Positions 26,601 through 41,600 of a DNA stretch of 64,000 nucleotides are shown here, one piece after another. Location: the NCBI RefSeq assembly GCF_023078275.1, contig NC_062980.1, positions 6,746,401 through 6,810,400 on the forward strand, given 5' to 3'. This DNA is from Leguminivora glycinivorella. Lineage: Eukaryota > Arthropoda > Insecta > Lepidoptera > Tortricidae. Every line of letters begins with the position of its first letter. Position 1 is the first letter of the stretch. The position numbers and the translations under genes are program-made. The notes beneath the pieces are model-generated. The model worked only from the letters and a program-made list of their open reading frames with translations. It made no database searches and was not told the origin of the DNA.

Positions 26601-29600
26601 TTAATCGTTTGACAATTTCGTATGCCATTAGTAACACGACTTCAAAGTGACAAGGTACAGAAATCATCACTTATTTATGCCGGTGACTGTACCCACGCGC
26701 AGCGGACGGGCTAAATCAGGAAACTGCACTTTAGGATTACGAGTCACGATCCCCGCTCTGACTGAAACTAGTAGGGCCTGGTAAATATAGTAGTCTGACC
26801 AAGCTAAGTTAACTACGATTTTGTTACGACTTTGAAAAGGCTTATTTTAAACGTCAAAGTTATATGCAATTATGGCATTTTGTTACTTAAAACGTGCTAA
26901 ATAAGCTCTAACAAAGTCTATGTCAACTTAGCTTGATCTAACTCTAGGGTCAGGTAGCACTACATACTTGAAATTCAAAATATTTTCAGGAGACTTATTA
27001 GCTTTAGTACCTAAGTATAAACTGTACCCTACTCCACAAAGATCTAAACACCATTTTAGTGTCTTGTATCATATATATCATGACATTCATGACTCATCTC
27101 ATGACAGACCTAACGTCCTCTACGTACTACCTATAAGTAGGCAGTGTAGGTACTACATTATCATAACTTGTGAATCTTGTCAAGGCTCAGACAAAAACAC
27201 TTTTTTTTTTCACTTTGGTTACAAACTTTAGACGGATCAGAGTAAACAACCGACGGATGGGACTTTATTTGCTTTTACGTAGGTAGTTAATGCTATTTCT
27301 GAACAGGAAATTCTACTAAAACGAAGAGGGGATTTGATTTTAAATATTGTAAGAATAAGTAACTTTGTTTATGCGACACATTCGATGAAAAATCAAGACA
27401 CAAAGGCAGTTTTCTATTCACGAAACTAGTTATATCTAGATATACATACATTATTTTATTATAATAAAACAGGAGGGCCTAAAGTACTGCCCTGTGACAC
27501 GGAACTTTCATTATCTAAACTAATTTCCATCGATTACAGCCTAATTAGCCGTGTTTGCATGTTTATGTTTGTATGTTGTCATTACCGAGACAGGCAAAAC
27601 ACAATGAGTGGGCGATGGTGACGTGATTTAAAACGAAAGCGTCATAAAGTTTTTGATATCAGTGGAGCCAGAGCGTCACCAAAACATACTAATGTGCGAT
27701 TTTATATCCCGCCTGTATAAAAGTTACAAAACAATATTTACGCTACCTATTAATAATGTCAACTTTTTAATCCCACTGTGACCACCTCCACTACTTAGCC
27801 CACACAATCCTCAAGGAAGGGGGACAATAGATGGATTTCACAAGCTGCCGCACATTGTGTCGTATTGAATAGGCGGTAGGACCCAGATTAGCGGGCCCTT
27901 GCTCTTTCACAACGCTGCACGAAGTCATAAGCATCATAATCAGTACCTTGACTTGGATCGGGCGTGCGAAACGACGCGGTCATGGCAGTACGTCCACCTC
28001 GTTAGATTTCTGCGGTATCTTTGTCTATTAAGTATATAGAAGTCGTGTCCAATGCGCGCAGCGACGTAGACGCATTGATGATTTAATTTAATTATAAATT
28101 GCGAAATCGCGCGGCCCTGCCGCTGCCGGCAAATTGACACGATGGCAGATTCTAAACAGGGTCAACCCATCGTAAACGAGTTCCTCGCTTTTCTGCAAGA
28201 GAAAAATAAACTGCTGCGGGAAGGAGCGATGGATGCGGCGACTGCTGTTCAGATGTCTTCGCGCGCGTCGAAGTTCACCGTGGAAGACATCTGTGTAGCG
28301 AAGAAAGTGTTGTGTGAGTTCCTTGGAATAGCCGGCACCTATGTACCTCACCGAAGAGGAGACGAAACTGGGAAGAAGAGCCTGGAGGACATAATGAAGA
28401 TCCTCAAAGACTTCAACGACCGGATTCCGGAGTTTGTGGCGACGGATATCTCCAACATTTCGTCGTACAATCCGGACAACGTCGACGTCAGATGCTTGTT
28501 TAAGGAAATCGTGGCCCTAAGAACAAGTTTAGCCGAAATGAATACGAAGTTTGAAGCTAGCCTAATTACTATTTCTGAGTTACGTGAAGAAATAAAATGT
28601 TTGCGAATTGCCCCAACTCAGACAGCGGCTTCAAATTTCAAGTCTGATAATCGACCTGCTGACAAGTCGGTTTGTTTGCCTGTTGCCGGCGCAGTAAAAT
28701 GTGTCGCACGCGCCGATCCGCCGCCCGCGCGCCCCCGCGCGTCCGGCCGCCACATGTCCCAACGAACTCGCGTCAGCGTGCATATGCTGACGTTGTCGGT
28801 GAGTCCGTCGCAACGAACCGGGTAAATGCACCTGTAAAGGTATCACGGGCTCCTATTGTGGAAAAGTCTGCCCGCACCAATGTGGATGAGGAGGGATTCA
28901 CATTGGTGCAAAAGAAGAGCAAGGCGCGCAGGGCGCCTCGTAAGACTATGTGTGGCAATGCGGAACCAGTGAATTCAGGTCTACGGATTGCTACGCCGAG
29001 TAGGGCGCTCTACGTGTCGCGCTTGCACTACTCCGCCGGGGCTGATGAGGTGGTGGAGTACGTTCGCCAGAAGACTGGCTACACGCTGAGAGTGTTCCAG
29101 CTACAGTCGCGCCACTACGTGCACTTCAGTTCGTTTGTGTTGCGAGTGCCGCGGCCGCTGCAGGACACCATCGCGAGTGCAGACTTCTGGCCGAAGGGCG
29201 TGCTGTTTCGGCGGTTCCGGGGCAACCTGCCGAACCCTACGCCGTGTCAGACGACGCAACGGAGCCACGCTGTTACGTCGTCGCCTAAATAGAATATTGT
29301 TTTTTTTTGTCTGATTTTTACTGTTTTATGTGCTATACCTATTGTTTTTATTTTTTAGTTTCACAGTGCTTTGGTTTTACTGTTATGCTGTGTAACTTAT
29401 TTGAATAATAAATAAAAATAAATAAATAAATAAATATGTTAGATTATCTGTTTGCTATTTTATGTTTAGTTTGGATATATTTGAGCTCAGAAAGTTCTTC
29501 CAGGTTTAATGACTAAACATATGCAGCCGAGCCGGATGGTCGTTTTCGCCGAAGGATGCTGCCGGGTAGGTAAAGCGGCAGAATGATTCAGGCATATAAG

Positions 29601-32600
29601 GCAATAGTCAAAATCGGTCATAACATAAATACATTACATTTGTTAGAAGTGGTTAAATGGTGACTGGGACATAGACAAAAAGCCTATATCGTGCGCTAAT
29701 ACCAGAAACGTGCATTACGTACCATACGTGACAAGTAGGGTAACGATCTCGTGGGCGTTCACACGCCGATGCAGCTAAACGGTATCACTATCGCTGGCAT
29801 TAGCCATTGTAAACACGGTATACTATTCATGAACCCATCAGCTGCGATGTGCTGGTCTAATACCAGTGTAATTTTTGGTTCAGCGCAACAGACATTAAGT
29901 TTTAGTGCCAGTGAGCTTTGTCTTCTGTGTGCTGTCAGCAGTAGGGCTCGCCGTAAAGAAGAAGCAATCGACCAGCTACCTACAAGAGGTCCTTATAATG
30001 TTTTACGTTCGTGGACCTATGATCCTCGGATGCATGGCATATTCCCATAAATTTAGTTATTAACGACTGCGTTGAAATAGGTACCCATGAGATGAGCTTG
30101 CCAGATCAGGATTAATGATTAGGAACCACTACTTCTGCTCCACTTCTGGTGAGGAGGACTATCCCTGAGAGTTTTGAATGACTCACGGTTATTTTATTAG
30201 ACTTATATTGACTCGGATATAGACCGATTACCTATTTGATTTTTGTCGAGCTCCCGATATTTAAAAGGTAATCGCGGTCTATATCCTCTAAGGATTTGCT
30301 ATATCCATGATTATCCGGACATACCGCTTACCAGTACAGTACTAATCTGTTCAGAAAGAGAAGAGTCGTGAAATGTATGGGGTCGAATACATTCCACGAC
30401 TTCTCTTTCCAAACAGGCACTATTTTGTTTTATGACCGTTGCGTATCGCATTGAGAATGCCGTCGCGTCTATCTTACAATAGAAATCGCTATTGTTTATA
30501 ATTATAAATATTATTGGGATTCTTTTTTAGAGATCCTTAGATAATAATGGCTATAACTAAGGACACAATAAGTACTGGTCCCCGGGACACAGCTGAGTAG
30601 AAATCAGCTTGTGAATATGGCGCCAGCCAGTGGTGAGGAAACAAATTTAATTATGCGGAACAGTCGACCTAGTATGGCATATAACACGTAACTGAATATT
30701 TGACGAAATTACACGAAAATGGACGTGTAACACGATATGCAGGGACGATTACAAAGAGTAGGTGTAATATTTGGAATACGACTTTTTATCAATTGACATT
30801 GGTGCCATTGGTGGAATTTTCAGTCAACGTTTTTGGAAGTAGGTATGGTTGTAGTCGTTGTAGACAACCTTATCTTATCTATTACGAGAATCAGAAGGTC
30901 AGCCAAAATAAATACCTAACTCAAAATATGTAAACCCTGGGTTTTTTATAACGTAGTTTTATTTCCCATTGAATCATAACGGGGAAATTTATGCATGAAT
31001 GTACATAAACGTTTCCCCGGAAAATAAATCAAGGCAAATATGTACAGCTTTATATGAAAGTTATATCAACCGGTAGCCTTTTATGTATGTATATTTTTCT
31101 TTTGGGATTTTTGGGATGAAATGAAATCGTCCGGCGCACCCAACTGATATTTCTGATGCTTCTTCTAGTAGTAACCATAGGTGCAGTTAGGTATTTACTG
31201 CTACTTCTTTGTTTTGTTCTCTTTATTTTAATGTGTAATATTAATTATAAATTCTGCAAATATTGTTTTAAATATTTTAAATTATGTACTTTTTTGCATT
31301 TTTTTATTTATACTTCCTGTTTGTAATGGGTGTGTGCTTTCCGTGTTTTCACTGAGAGAAAATACAACCAGTTTTCATGTTCGTTCAACAAGTTTTTTGG
31401 TTAAAATAGCGCCTACGTGCTCTTTGGTTCAAACAACAAGCTACTTGTCATTTGAATCGGCAATATATTTGAATCAACAAGTCGATTTTATAAAAACAAA
31501 TTGACACATATTGTTTTAAACATACGTTTGGCTGATTCAAACGGATAAACCGCAACAAGGCGAACTTGTTAAATTCACAATGCAAATTTTTCTCAGTGTT
31601 CACTCACAATGGCGCCGACGGAAGATCAGCGTTGGCCCTCCCAGGCTGACACCATGCTGAGTCGGGACCATTTCGCGGCAAATATATGTATTTATGTACC
31701 TATCTTTTTGTGTTAAGTATGTGTAAATAATTTCTGTTGTCACTTGTCACGAATAAATGATTTATATTCTATTCTATTTAGTAGAATCTCTCTCTTCTCT
31801 CTATGCATATGTCTCTGTCTGAGTGGTGTAACTATGTAGTAGTAGCCAGCTAAATACAAAATTACAAAGTGAAGTAGTAACAAACAGGAACACAAATGAT
31901 ATTCGGGATTCTGCCGGAAGAGGATGTGTCGGTGATTGCCCCCACTTGCCATCTGCCAACCAGACCACTCAACAAAGACCCCCCTCCACTCAACCCCTCT
32001 GTACCAACAGAGGTCATCCCAAAGTGGTGGTCGTAAGTATGAATGGTGATGATTATGAGATAGAGCTACTACCTCCAGTAGGTACTGGACAATGCTATAA
32101 CGGGTACTTATGAGGGCGGAAAATTGGTGGATGATTGATGACAATGACAGTGGCGGTGTTAGGAAATAAGTTCTTTAAGGGGCATTGTATTTTTTTCATT
32201 ATATTTGGACACAAGTAATTTAACAGCAACACAAAAACTAAATGGATCGATAGTACAACTTACAAGTATCGGGATTGGTACAGCTTACTTTTTCAAACAA
32301 ACTATCAATATAGACCAACTGAATTTTTAGAAATATATCGATGAACTAGAATAGGACCAAGCCGACCAAGCTAACTCTGCATGGAATTGCTATTGGCAAA
32401 GTGTGACCATGACAATGACACGGTCTTACTTTGTTCTATACAAATCTATGCAAAAACAGCTGATACGGATTGTAAGCCTTTCAAAAATAATCCAGTTGCT
32501 CACTCACATAGAGAAAACCTATTATTTATGATGAATATTCAGATATGATGGTAAATTTGCATAGCCCAGATGAAATCTTCGAGTTAATCAGTGTGGTTAC

Positions 32601-35600
32601 ACACGATGCTCCCCATAACCACGCTAAACTAACAGTAACTAGTAAAAGCGGAAAATTTGGTATCTGAGCAAAATTAAGGGCACTTGAGCAAACGTTGTTA
32701 TACAAGTAGATTAATTAATTACAAATGAACGTCATGCAAATTGATTATAATTGAAATAACTATTTATGATTGTGTGAAGAATGAGTTTGATTGCCAATTT
32801 ACAGATAAAGTTACAGCTACAGAAGATAGCTAGCAAACGTATAGGGAATGACTACTCAGGTTGGCAGAGAGCGTGGCGAAGAGTCAATCTCACATTATCA
32901 TCAATAAAATATAAATCGATAAAAGTTGTATGGGTCTGCAACGGCTGTGGGGACCTTATTCCCACAGATTACTTAGACCGCCCGAAAAGACCAACCTATT
33001 AGTATAGTTCGCCAGCGTCACTGTTACCTTTTGAGATTAAAAAACCGTCCGGCAAAGTCTGTAGCCACCTTTAGATAAAGCTATCTGAAACTTCCCACTG
33101 GTCCCAAACAAAATACAAACAGTTCCGAAAAATACCAACTACATACATTATTATTTTTTTTTTTTATACTACGTCGGTGGCAAACAAGTATACGGCCCGC
33201 CTGATGTAAAGCGGTCACCGTAACCTATGGACGCCTGCAACTCAAACAGTGTCACATGCGCGTTGCCACCCCATTAGAAACCTGTACATTCCCTTTTGCT
33301 GTGTTAAGTACACAGCAAAAAGGAGTGTACAAGTTCCAAGGAGGGTTCGGGTTGCCGACGACTCAAAGGACAATAAACGGAACAAGTTAGTTCCGTAAGT
33401 CCTCCCGTCATCAGCACACCGCACCCTCGTTGAGCTCTGGCAGCCTTACTCACCGACAGGAACACAACACTATGAGTAGGGTCTAGTGCTATTTGGCTGC
33501 GGTCTTCTGTAAGGCGAAGGTACTACCCCAGTTGGGCTCTGCTCTAGATTCGAGCGAGACGATATCCGCTGTGCTGTGCCCTACCACACAAAGCGGAATA
33601 TCATTCGCTATGCCCTACTACCTACATTAAAGAACGAATTTAGCTTTCTTCACGACTGCCATATAATTAGTATTCATTCCCGGACGATAAAGAAATGCAG
33701 TAAGAGTAGTGGAAACGATAATTAGAAAGCTGCCCGCATTAAGCCCGAGACTTGTGGAAATCGCTTCCACGAAGTGTATGGGGGCTTACGTCGCTCACAC
33801 TTTCCCAATTATTTATAACACACTAGAAATAGACGAAAATGGGCGACGCTCCATAAAAACTGATGAACTTTGTAAATATTTAAAACACCTATGTACCTAC
33901 CTACACAGCTTTGACAATAAATGTTATCTTATCTTAATTAAAAGGTATCCCGTTTTCGAAGCGTTTGACGTGTGTAGTTGTGTACTTGAACAGTCGCTGG
34001 TTGTACTCACGATATTATATCGCTAATATGTCTCACGAAAATTTAACGTGTACACCTAACACTCAATATGTTAGGTAATTTTCGAAAGTCCCAAAAATAT
34101 GTGTCACAAAACTTGTGTACGATATTAAAGCAGATAACTGAACAAATTTTGTATAGAACCCGAAAGCTACAGTTTTCCATTCCAGTCCATAAACAAGCAC
34201 ATACAATACACAATCATCAAGAATAAGTGCAAGAAAGTTGAAAAATGCAGAAACAAGAATTCGAATCATTAACTTCAATCACGTTAATCTCACTTAAAAT
34301 TCTTCATCTTAAATCTTAATGCTCTTACCTATTTCGATAGTTGCGAATAACAAACAGATTAGTAAGGCATGTTATACTATGTATGTCTAATTGTCTACCA
34401 ACATTAAAAATAGTAAATTTGATTATAGCAAGACCAGACCGCGCAACCTTTAACTTCTGACCTTTGTTGTAAGATTTGTTTCACAGATAATGTTTCCGTT
34501 ACTTATTTCTCTGGTGTACCAAATGGTATTACAAGTACACCACAACTACCACAAGCACTTCAATCGCTTGATATTCAATTTGAATAATTTGGTTTTATAA
34601 GCAAATTACCTAATTCAAAGTGGCATTAATACGTCACTTTACTCTGAAAAAGTAGTGAACAGCAGCCTCCCCTAACCATTACTTCTTCTTCCTCCTACCC
34701 TCATCCCACGTTTATATGTGGGGTCGGTACAACACGTCTTCCTCTTCCATTCTCCTCTATCTTTCGTCATCTCAAATTCCAAATTCCAAATCATTTATTT
34801 GTCAAACATAGGTACAACAGTAGGTCTTCAATGTGTAGAAAAGTATCACTACGCTTCTCACATCTTTCTTTCTCATATCCTCTTTCACACAATCCATCCA
34901 TCGTTGTTTGGGTTTACCCCTCCCTCTCCATCCATCAACCTTGATCTTCAACATTCTTTTGCCTATATGAACCAAAAATGACCCACACCGAGTAACATTT
35001 TCCAAAAAATTCAAAACGTCAAAAAGTCACGGCAGACGGCAGAGGTAAAGTGAAGTTTACTGGGTCAGTGGTGGCCAACCGGTTTGTGGTTACGGCACTC
35101 GCAAATTTGCTTGCCGGCTTATATTAGTCAGAGGAAACTCCTTGCCTAATGACTCACTATCTTTATCGGTCCGTACATGTGGCAAGCTGATGACATATAT
35201 AAATATATGTAAGTGTTTTTTTAAAATTATGAATGGGCTTACTCTTGACCACAGACTAGCCAAAGGCAAAGACGTGGCCTACGATGGAGTGAGCTCACCC
35301 AGAAGAAGCCTGTAATGTAGGTGATAAAGTTAACGTTGGCGCTGGACAGCCTAATTTATTAGTATTAGTTATAATAATTGATAAACTTGTCACCTCTATG
35401 CCGCTTTGGACTAAATAAGATAGAAATACAACTCGAATGTTTCAGGTTATACACAGATTTATATCTAGGCTTCTAGATTGCGGAATTATATGTATAGTAC
35501 ATTTCGATAAAAGTAAGGCAAATAGGATATTCGAATTGAGTGGCGGTAAATTAAAACACGACCGAAGGAAGTGTTATAAATGTCATACAGTTTGGCGAAA

Positions 35601-38600
35601 ATACAATAAGTAGAATAATACCCTGTAACCTTTTTTGAGTAAATAAATTTAAAATAAAAAAAATCGAAACGGATGTCTTTCCCATCACGGAACAATGGTA
35701 TTCCGGACCTTTGGGAGGCGTGCGCGGGGCCGAAGCCAACACGTAGAGGCCCTTTCGACACTTTAATGAAATGTAAGGGGTACACCGAGCGGATGTTGCC
35801 CTTGCCCGTATCATGGGACACACGCAGAGGCAACACCCGCCAGGGTGTAAGGACTATTTGAGAGTTAATGGAATCTAAAATGAACTGGTCTATTTTGATG
35901 AGAGTGATGGACTAAATACTGGGCTATGGATAAAAAACCGGACGCCTGCCTAATAAAACGGTATCCAATTTTATTTCCGGCAGACGGTGACTCGTCCCCA
36001 CAAGATGGGCCCCCACAAAAAGCGACATCCAAGATGGCTCAAGGGCAACACCGGTGTGAGAACTCAAGGGTGTCGAGAGGTGTACACCGCTTTCTGTGAA
36101 GTCACTGCACCAACTCGCGTCTTATGCAAATTTTCACTTCCACCCCTGGAGCATGTAGCCCTAACGACTCCACTCTGGACGGCCAGCCAAGGCAAGCCAG
36201 AGGTAGAGAGTACTGTCCCACCCACCCGCCTTACGGGTAACAGAACTCCCCAGGAGCACTCGGGTACGTGGGGTCGCTGTTCCCCAACAGCTCGCCACAA
36301 GCTGCCCTGCGTTGACTGATTGCACTGGTAAAACCAATGGGCGATGGGGTCGTCACATCCCTTATTAATTCGTCCGGATAATTCGTCCTTGTGCTGTAGT
36401 AGTGTTTTACAGTCATATGACCCTTTAAAGTTTTGATACCTATCTATAAATTACGTAATATGCTAATTATCGCACTAGTGCAGTAAAATAGTATCATATG
36501 TTAATGTTGTAAAAAATGTTATATTGTAATACTAGTATGTGTTATTTTCTGTTGAAACGTCGACATGGAAATACTTCGAAGCGTGACTGTAACACCAAAC
36601 CTAATTTCCTTATCTTGCCTCGAAGAATTTCCTTTTTAAAGTTTTCTAGCCGTCAAAGAGAAAATGCACATTAGAGCAAGAAGGAAGCCATTATTACTCA
36701 ACGAACTCTTCCTGTAATCTATCTTTATTTACACAATTATGGACATTAACCTAATACGAAGTGATCTTTTACACATTGCTGCTGACTACAATATTGGTGC
36801 TCAATGTTTTGAAGTAGAAATACAGTTCTACACAAGTAAACAAGTGTAAGGAACTTTAGTCCTTCCTTTCATTGCTATTTTTATTATTTAAGGAAATATG
36901 TAATTTAAATCCGTCAGAGGCTAAAATGCCACGATAAATAAATAAATCAGTGAAATAATGTGGCTATAGTTGTTTTATTTTTAATGTTTTATCCTAACGA
37001 GTGTCCTCTTCCTTTTTACGTCACATAATATCTAAGTTCTAGTACCAATCCACCTGCCTGCTTGATCAAGTGATATTATTTTTTACAAGCTTTTATTCAA
37101 CTTGCCTTGTTAGTATGTTAGTGTGCGTCAAAACGTAGAAGCTAAATCTGACCCACTTCCCGGTTTTATACCACGTCGGTGGCAAACAGGTATACGGCCC
37201 GCCTGATGGAAAGCGGTCACCGTAACCTATGGACGCCTGCAACTCAAGGGGTGTCACATTCACATGCGCGTTGCCGACCCATTAGAAACTTGTACACTCC
37301 TTTTTTGAAGAACCCCATACTGTAGTTCATCGGGAATACCTCGACAGGCAGCTCATTCCACAGCCGGAGCGTTCGTGGGAGGAAATTCCTCTGAAACCGC
37401 ACGGTGCGCGACCATTTAGCGATAAAAGCTTGTGCCAAGAATGAAATTTTTGAAAAACTTCAAAATAAATCCAACTAAGAGTCTAAGCTTAAACGTATTC
37501 TGTTCGTGTTTCATGTTTCATAACAAACATATTTTATTTTATGCACGTCTCGTATTGCGTGTAAAAAGAAGTACAAGCAACCTTAACAAAGTTTCTTTTC
37601 GCCGATCACGTCGACCGAGAAATGTTATTGAAAAAATAACAATCCATCTCGACAAGTTCTAAGAAAGGCTTAAGCTTATTGATGTTTATAATTTAGTACA
37701 ATGAAAGGAACGAACGACATTTCTAGAATGATTTCGCAAAATATGGACGCGGACATTCTTAAACGTAACGTCTCGGCCTCGTTGCCTAACCTTCTCCTTC
37801 TTCCCTATAAGGCAGTAGATTGATCTTTATAATCTGTGGAGAATACGGTAAGCGACATCTTATTAAGTGACAGCTTGCAAGTTTGTTTGAGTTTTTTTTT
37901 TTCGGACTTTTGCCACTGTACCCTAAAGGACCCCGTCAAGCTAAAAGTACCAATTCGGGTAATTAGTTTTGACCAACCAACCAACAGGCAAAACAATAAC
38001 TCTAATTTATATGATTGGTTGGCAATGGCATTGCAGCAGGTAAAGTTGCACACATTACCTGCTTAATGAGATAGACTATTGTATAAAATTTGAACTGCCT
38101 GTTGAATGGATCATGTTTTTTTTTATAAATCATAAATACCTCGTCGGTCGTAATAGAACAATTATAAGTTATGAATATTAACTTCGTTACTATAATGATT
38201 CAACGACTGTGATGACAGGTCGACTAAGAACGATAGATGAAAAAATTCAATGCAAACAGGTTGCACGTTTACTTTTTTAATGATAAGTGCCGAGTCGCCA
38301 GCAAAAACTACACACCATAGTCAACTTTCCGTTCGCTATTTAATATGTGAGAACATAAGTAAGGACAGGGACTCTTATTACAAGGTTCTGTATCCCTGCT
38401 TATACGCAGAAGTGTTTTGCATCAATATAATAATGCTGAAATAAACGACACGTAAATACGTTTGAATGTCAAAGTATTTGATACACAATCCAAAGGTCAC
38501 GAACTCAATTGTCTGTGGCCTGTGCCTTAAAATGGTGCTGTCTTAAACACCTACGGGTGACTACAATAACAAACGACTTATTTAAGTCCAATATAATAAG

Positions 38601-41600
38601 AACTTATTCAGACACTTATCCCGAAAAAGTCAGAGGTAGAAGACTTATAAGGAATAAACATTTTTGTGAATTGCAAAAACTGCATAGTAATAAAACCTTG
38701 GATTTTTAAACACTGTACTTTAATACGTCGGCGCCTATTGAAGAATCGTGGTATGTAAATTGTCCATCGCGAATGTAGGACACGGGTAAGACTAGCCAGT
38801 TATTTTATTCGTCGGTATCGACAAGTTGCGGTACAAAAGGTAATTGTCATTATTTACACGTTTCATCTTTGGAATGTTCTCACGTTTAAAGTTGCATTCA
38901 AAAAATATTCAGCTGTGCAAATCAGCTTTAACGATATGTGAAAAACGTAAAGTAACAGTTTTTTGCTTGTGTCTTTCTGGGGTTCAGTTGGGTGAGGTTT
39001 CCGGAGACATTGGCTACTAATGTCCCTTTGATGTAATGTGTGCGGTAGGTATAAGTACACATCCTAACTAAACGATCCTTTTTAAATTATTTCTTGTCAG
39101 TTTCTCAGGTTCTATACAAAATATCTATCATCTGGGCCTTTTCCACATGGGTCTTGAAATTAAACGCGGCCAGAATTCCAATTAGTTCCTGGCAAGTGGT
39201 ACTGCTAATTCAGTAGTTGACATTCGATGTCCTGTCTTTTAGTACCCAAAAACATCGATGTCACTCTTTTATGAAACTCATTACCCTTATCCTTATCCCT
39301 TATCTTATTATTCTGTTGGTTATGTTATCTTATAGGAGACAAGTCATATAGCGTATTTACTTTGAATAAAGCAATACATGCAGTTACAATCGGAATGCGT
39401 TACTCGCTAACAATCTTAAGCCTATTAACACTGCAAGGTAAGCAAGTGGCATCTATACCTAACGATACATGTAGCGGCTAAAGATTGCGTGTCTAGTATG
39501 AATCATCACATCTTATACGCGGCTATCTGTTGGTAAACAGTCTGTATCTTGAATTGAAGTACATATGTAATGTGTTATGTTCTCACATCGTGATGAGTGC
39601 CAGGGAATCAGGACAGTAACATTGCTCCTATATTGGATACCAAGAATGAAACAAAAAAAGGTAAAAGGGAAAATATATGACATCGGGCGTAATTAAAACA
39701 ACGTATCTAGATTCTGGAATACTGGACCATGTTGCCAGGCGCGTAAATCCTAAATCCTAAGACAGTTTCTTTATTATATAAAAACTGTATTTTCTCGGTA
39801 AATACATACATTCTCGCTTATTAATAGTAGGTGTAATTTGTACCTATTTGTGTGCTTCAAAATAAAAGTGATGACAATCTCATTCACTCGCTAGTTAGAT
39901 TAGATTAGACCGAAACATAATGCGGACCATTCACATAAGATCGCGCTAAAATTGGATGCGCATCACATACATATATCAGAACGCCCGTGGTGCTCAAAAA
40001 CGCCTGAAAACGAATCTAAAACCTAGACACTATAGTCTGCCTCTATAGACGTGTATATATATATTTGTAAGTACCTTGGTCAGATAAATCTGACTGCACA
40101 ACAATGCAACCTGTACACAGTAGGATGGCGTAACCTCGTCGGTTGCATGTTATTAATACATAGACAGTATAAACAATGCTTGTATGCTATTGCATAAACA
40201 GGTTAGCTGTTTATGGCCAGATGACCGATATCTTATCTCAGAGTTTAGATATTTATCATAACTACAGTGATCATCATAAACACGTTTCACACTTTCACAA
40301 TCATTGTAGGTAATTAAAACTTTTTTGAGATAGCCATTCAACAAAAGTGCATTTCTTGAGTTCGCCACGCTAAAAGTGATTTTTATACAATCGATTGATG
40401 TTACTTATAATATACTTTTACTGGTTTTTCACGCTTAGTCAGATAAGGTTATTACGGCAACATTGATGCTATTAGATTTCCATGCAATCAGGAAATTGAA
40501 ATCGATCGGTTTGTGAGAACTAATAAAGTAGGTTCCTCGCATCGTGGTCGGTTCTAAAATGGGAACGTGGGATCCGATTACCTACACCAGCTTCTCAAAA
40601 AGGTTACTCGACCCATGGTCATTAGGTTATTTCAATGGTTTTTCTGGACATCTAAAGAGAACAGACGATTTTCAAACTTGGGTAAATGTTTTAAAAATGT
40701 TAGTGATAGGGTCTCGGGAAACATCACTCCGTCGGGGTATAATCGCTACAAAGAGAAATTTCCCGGGAATGGCAAGTCAAGCTTACTTATATGTATTGTT
40801 TGAGCACAAAGCTAGGCAATTAAAATCCTTTTAACGAGTAAAAACTTCTAAATTCAAGCCGCATCGGCAGATTGGCACTCTATAGATAATCCTATCCTGC
40901 AAAGAAAACTGCAAAAAGTGGATGTTTCAGGGTGGTCTTCTAGGAGACTGTTGCCCTCTAAAAGGTTAACGAACAGCTACGTTTTCATATAGGAGCAATG
41001 TTTCTTTAAGTGAGAGAACATCACTTAACGTCTAATCTCGACTGTTCTCGACTTGATGCATGCCTTGTCCGCGATCTCAAGTAGCTTTCAGACAGAAATG
41101 TTTATAGCCGTTTAATGGCGTCAAACAAAAGAATGAGTTGATGAGATTAAAGGCATTCAATGTTATCTAAATTGCAGAATAGAAATGAAAACATCTTAGG
41201 AGTTCATTCACCGCACATTTGTTTAAAATTTGAAGAAAAACTTACCCTTTGTCCGATAGAAAATGAAATATAGGTAACACTTATTCTCGAAAAAACTATA
41301 TACATAAATCCCTGCGAATAAAAGGGCGTACGATGGATAACTAAGGTGGGAGTATGAAGTGGCGAAAGATAAGTTATCAGATGCGTCAGGTTTTCACAAC
41401 AGCCGCCATTATCGAATGTTTACCGATAACAAAAGAGATACATAATTTCCAATATTCGGCCGGTTCTATTAATGATCTTAACCCACATATTGCCAGTTCG
41501 CCAGTCACTATCTTGTCAGTTAATCGAGAAAGGTAACAGTGCCGGAAAACTGACAAACCGATATCGTATAAACCGACATCGGCTTGTTCATATGCATGTA

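Noticed and set aside
36720..37000. Possible small gene near 36840
   Set aside because: No open frame of useful length or homology; AT-rich intron sequence.
40544..40834. 96-codon plus-strand frame
   Set aside because: No recognisable domain, no splice context or promoter; composition like the surrounding intron.
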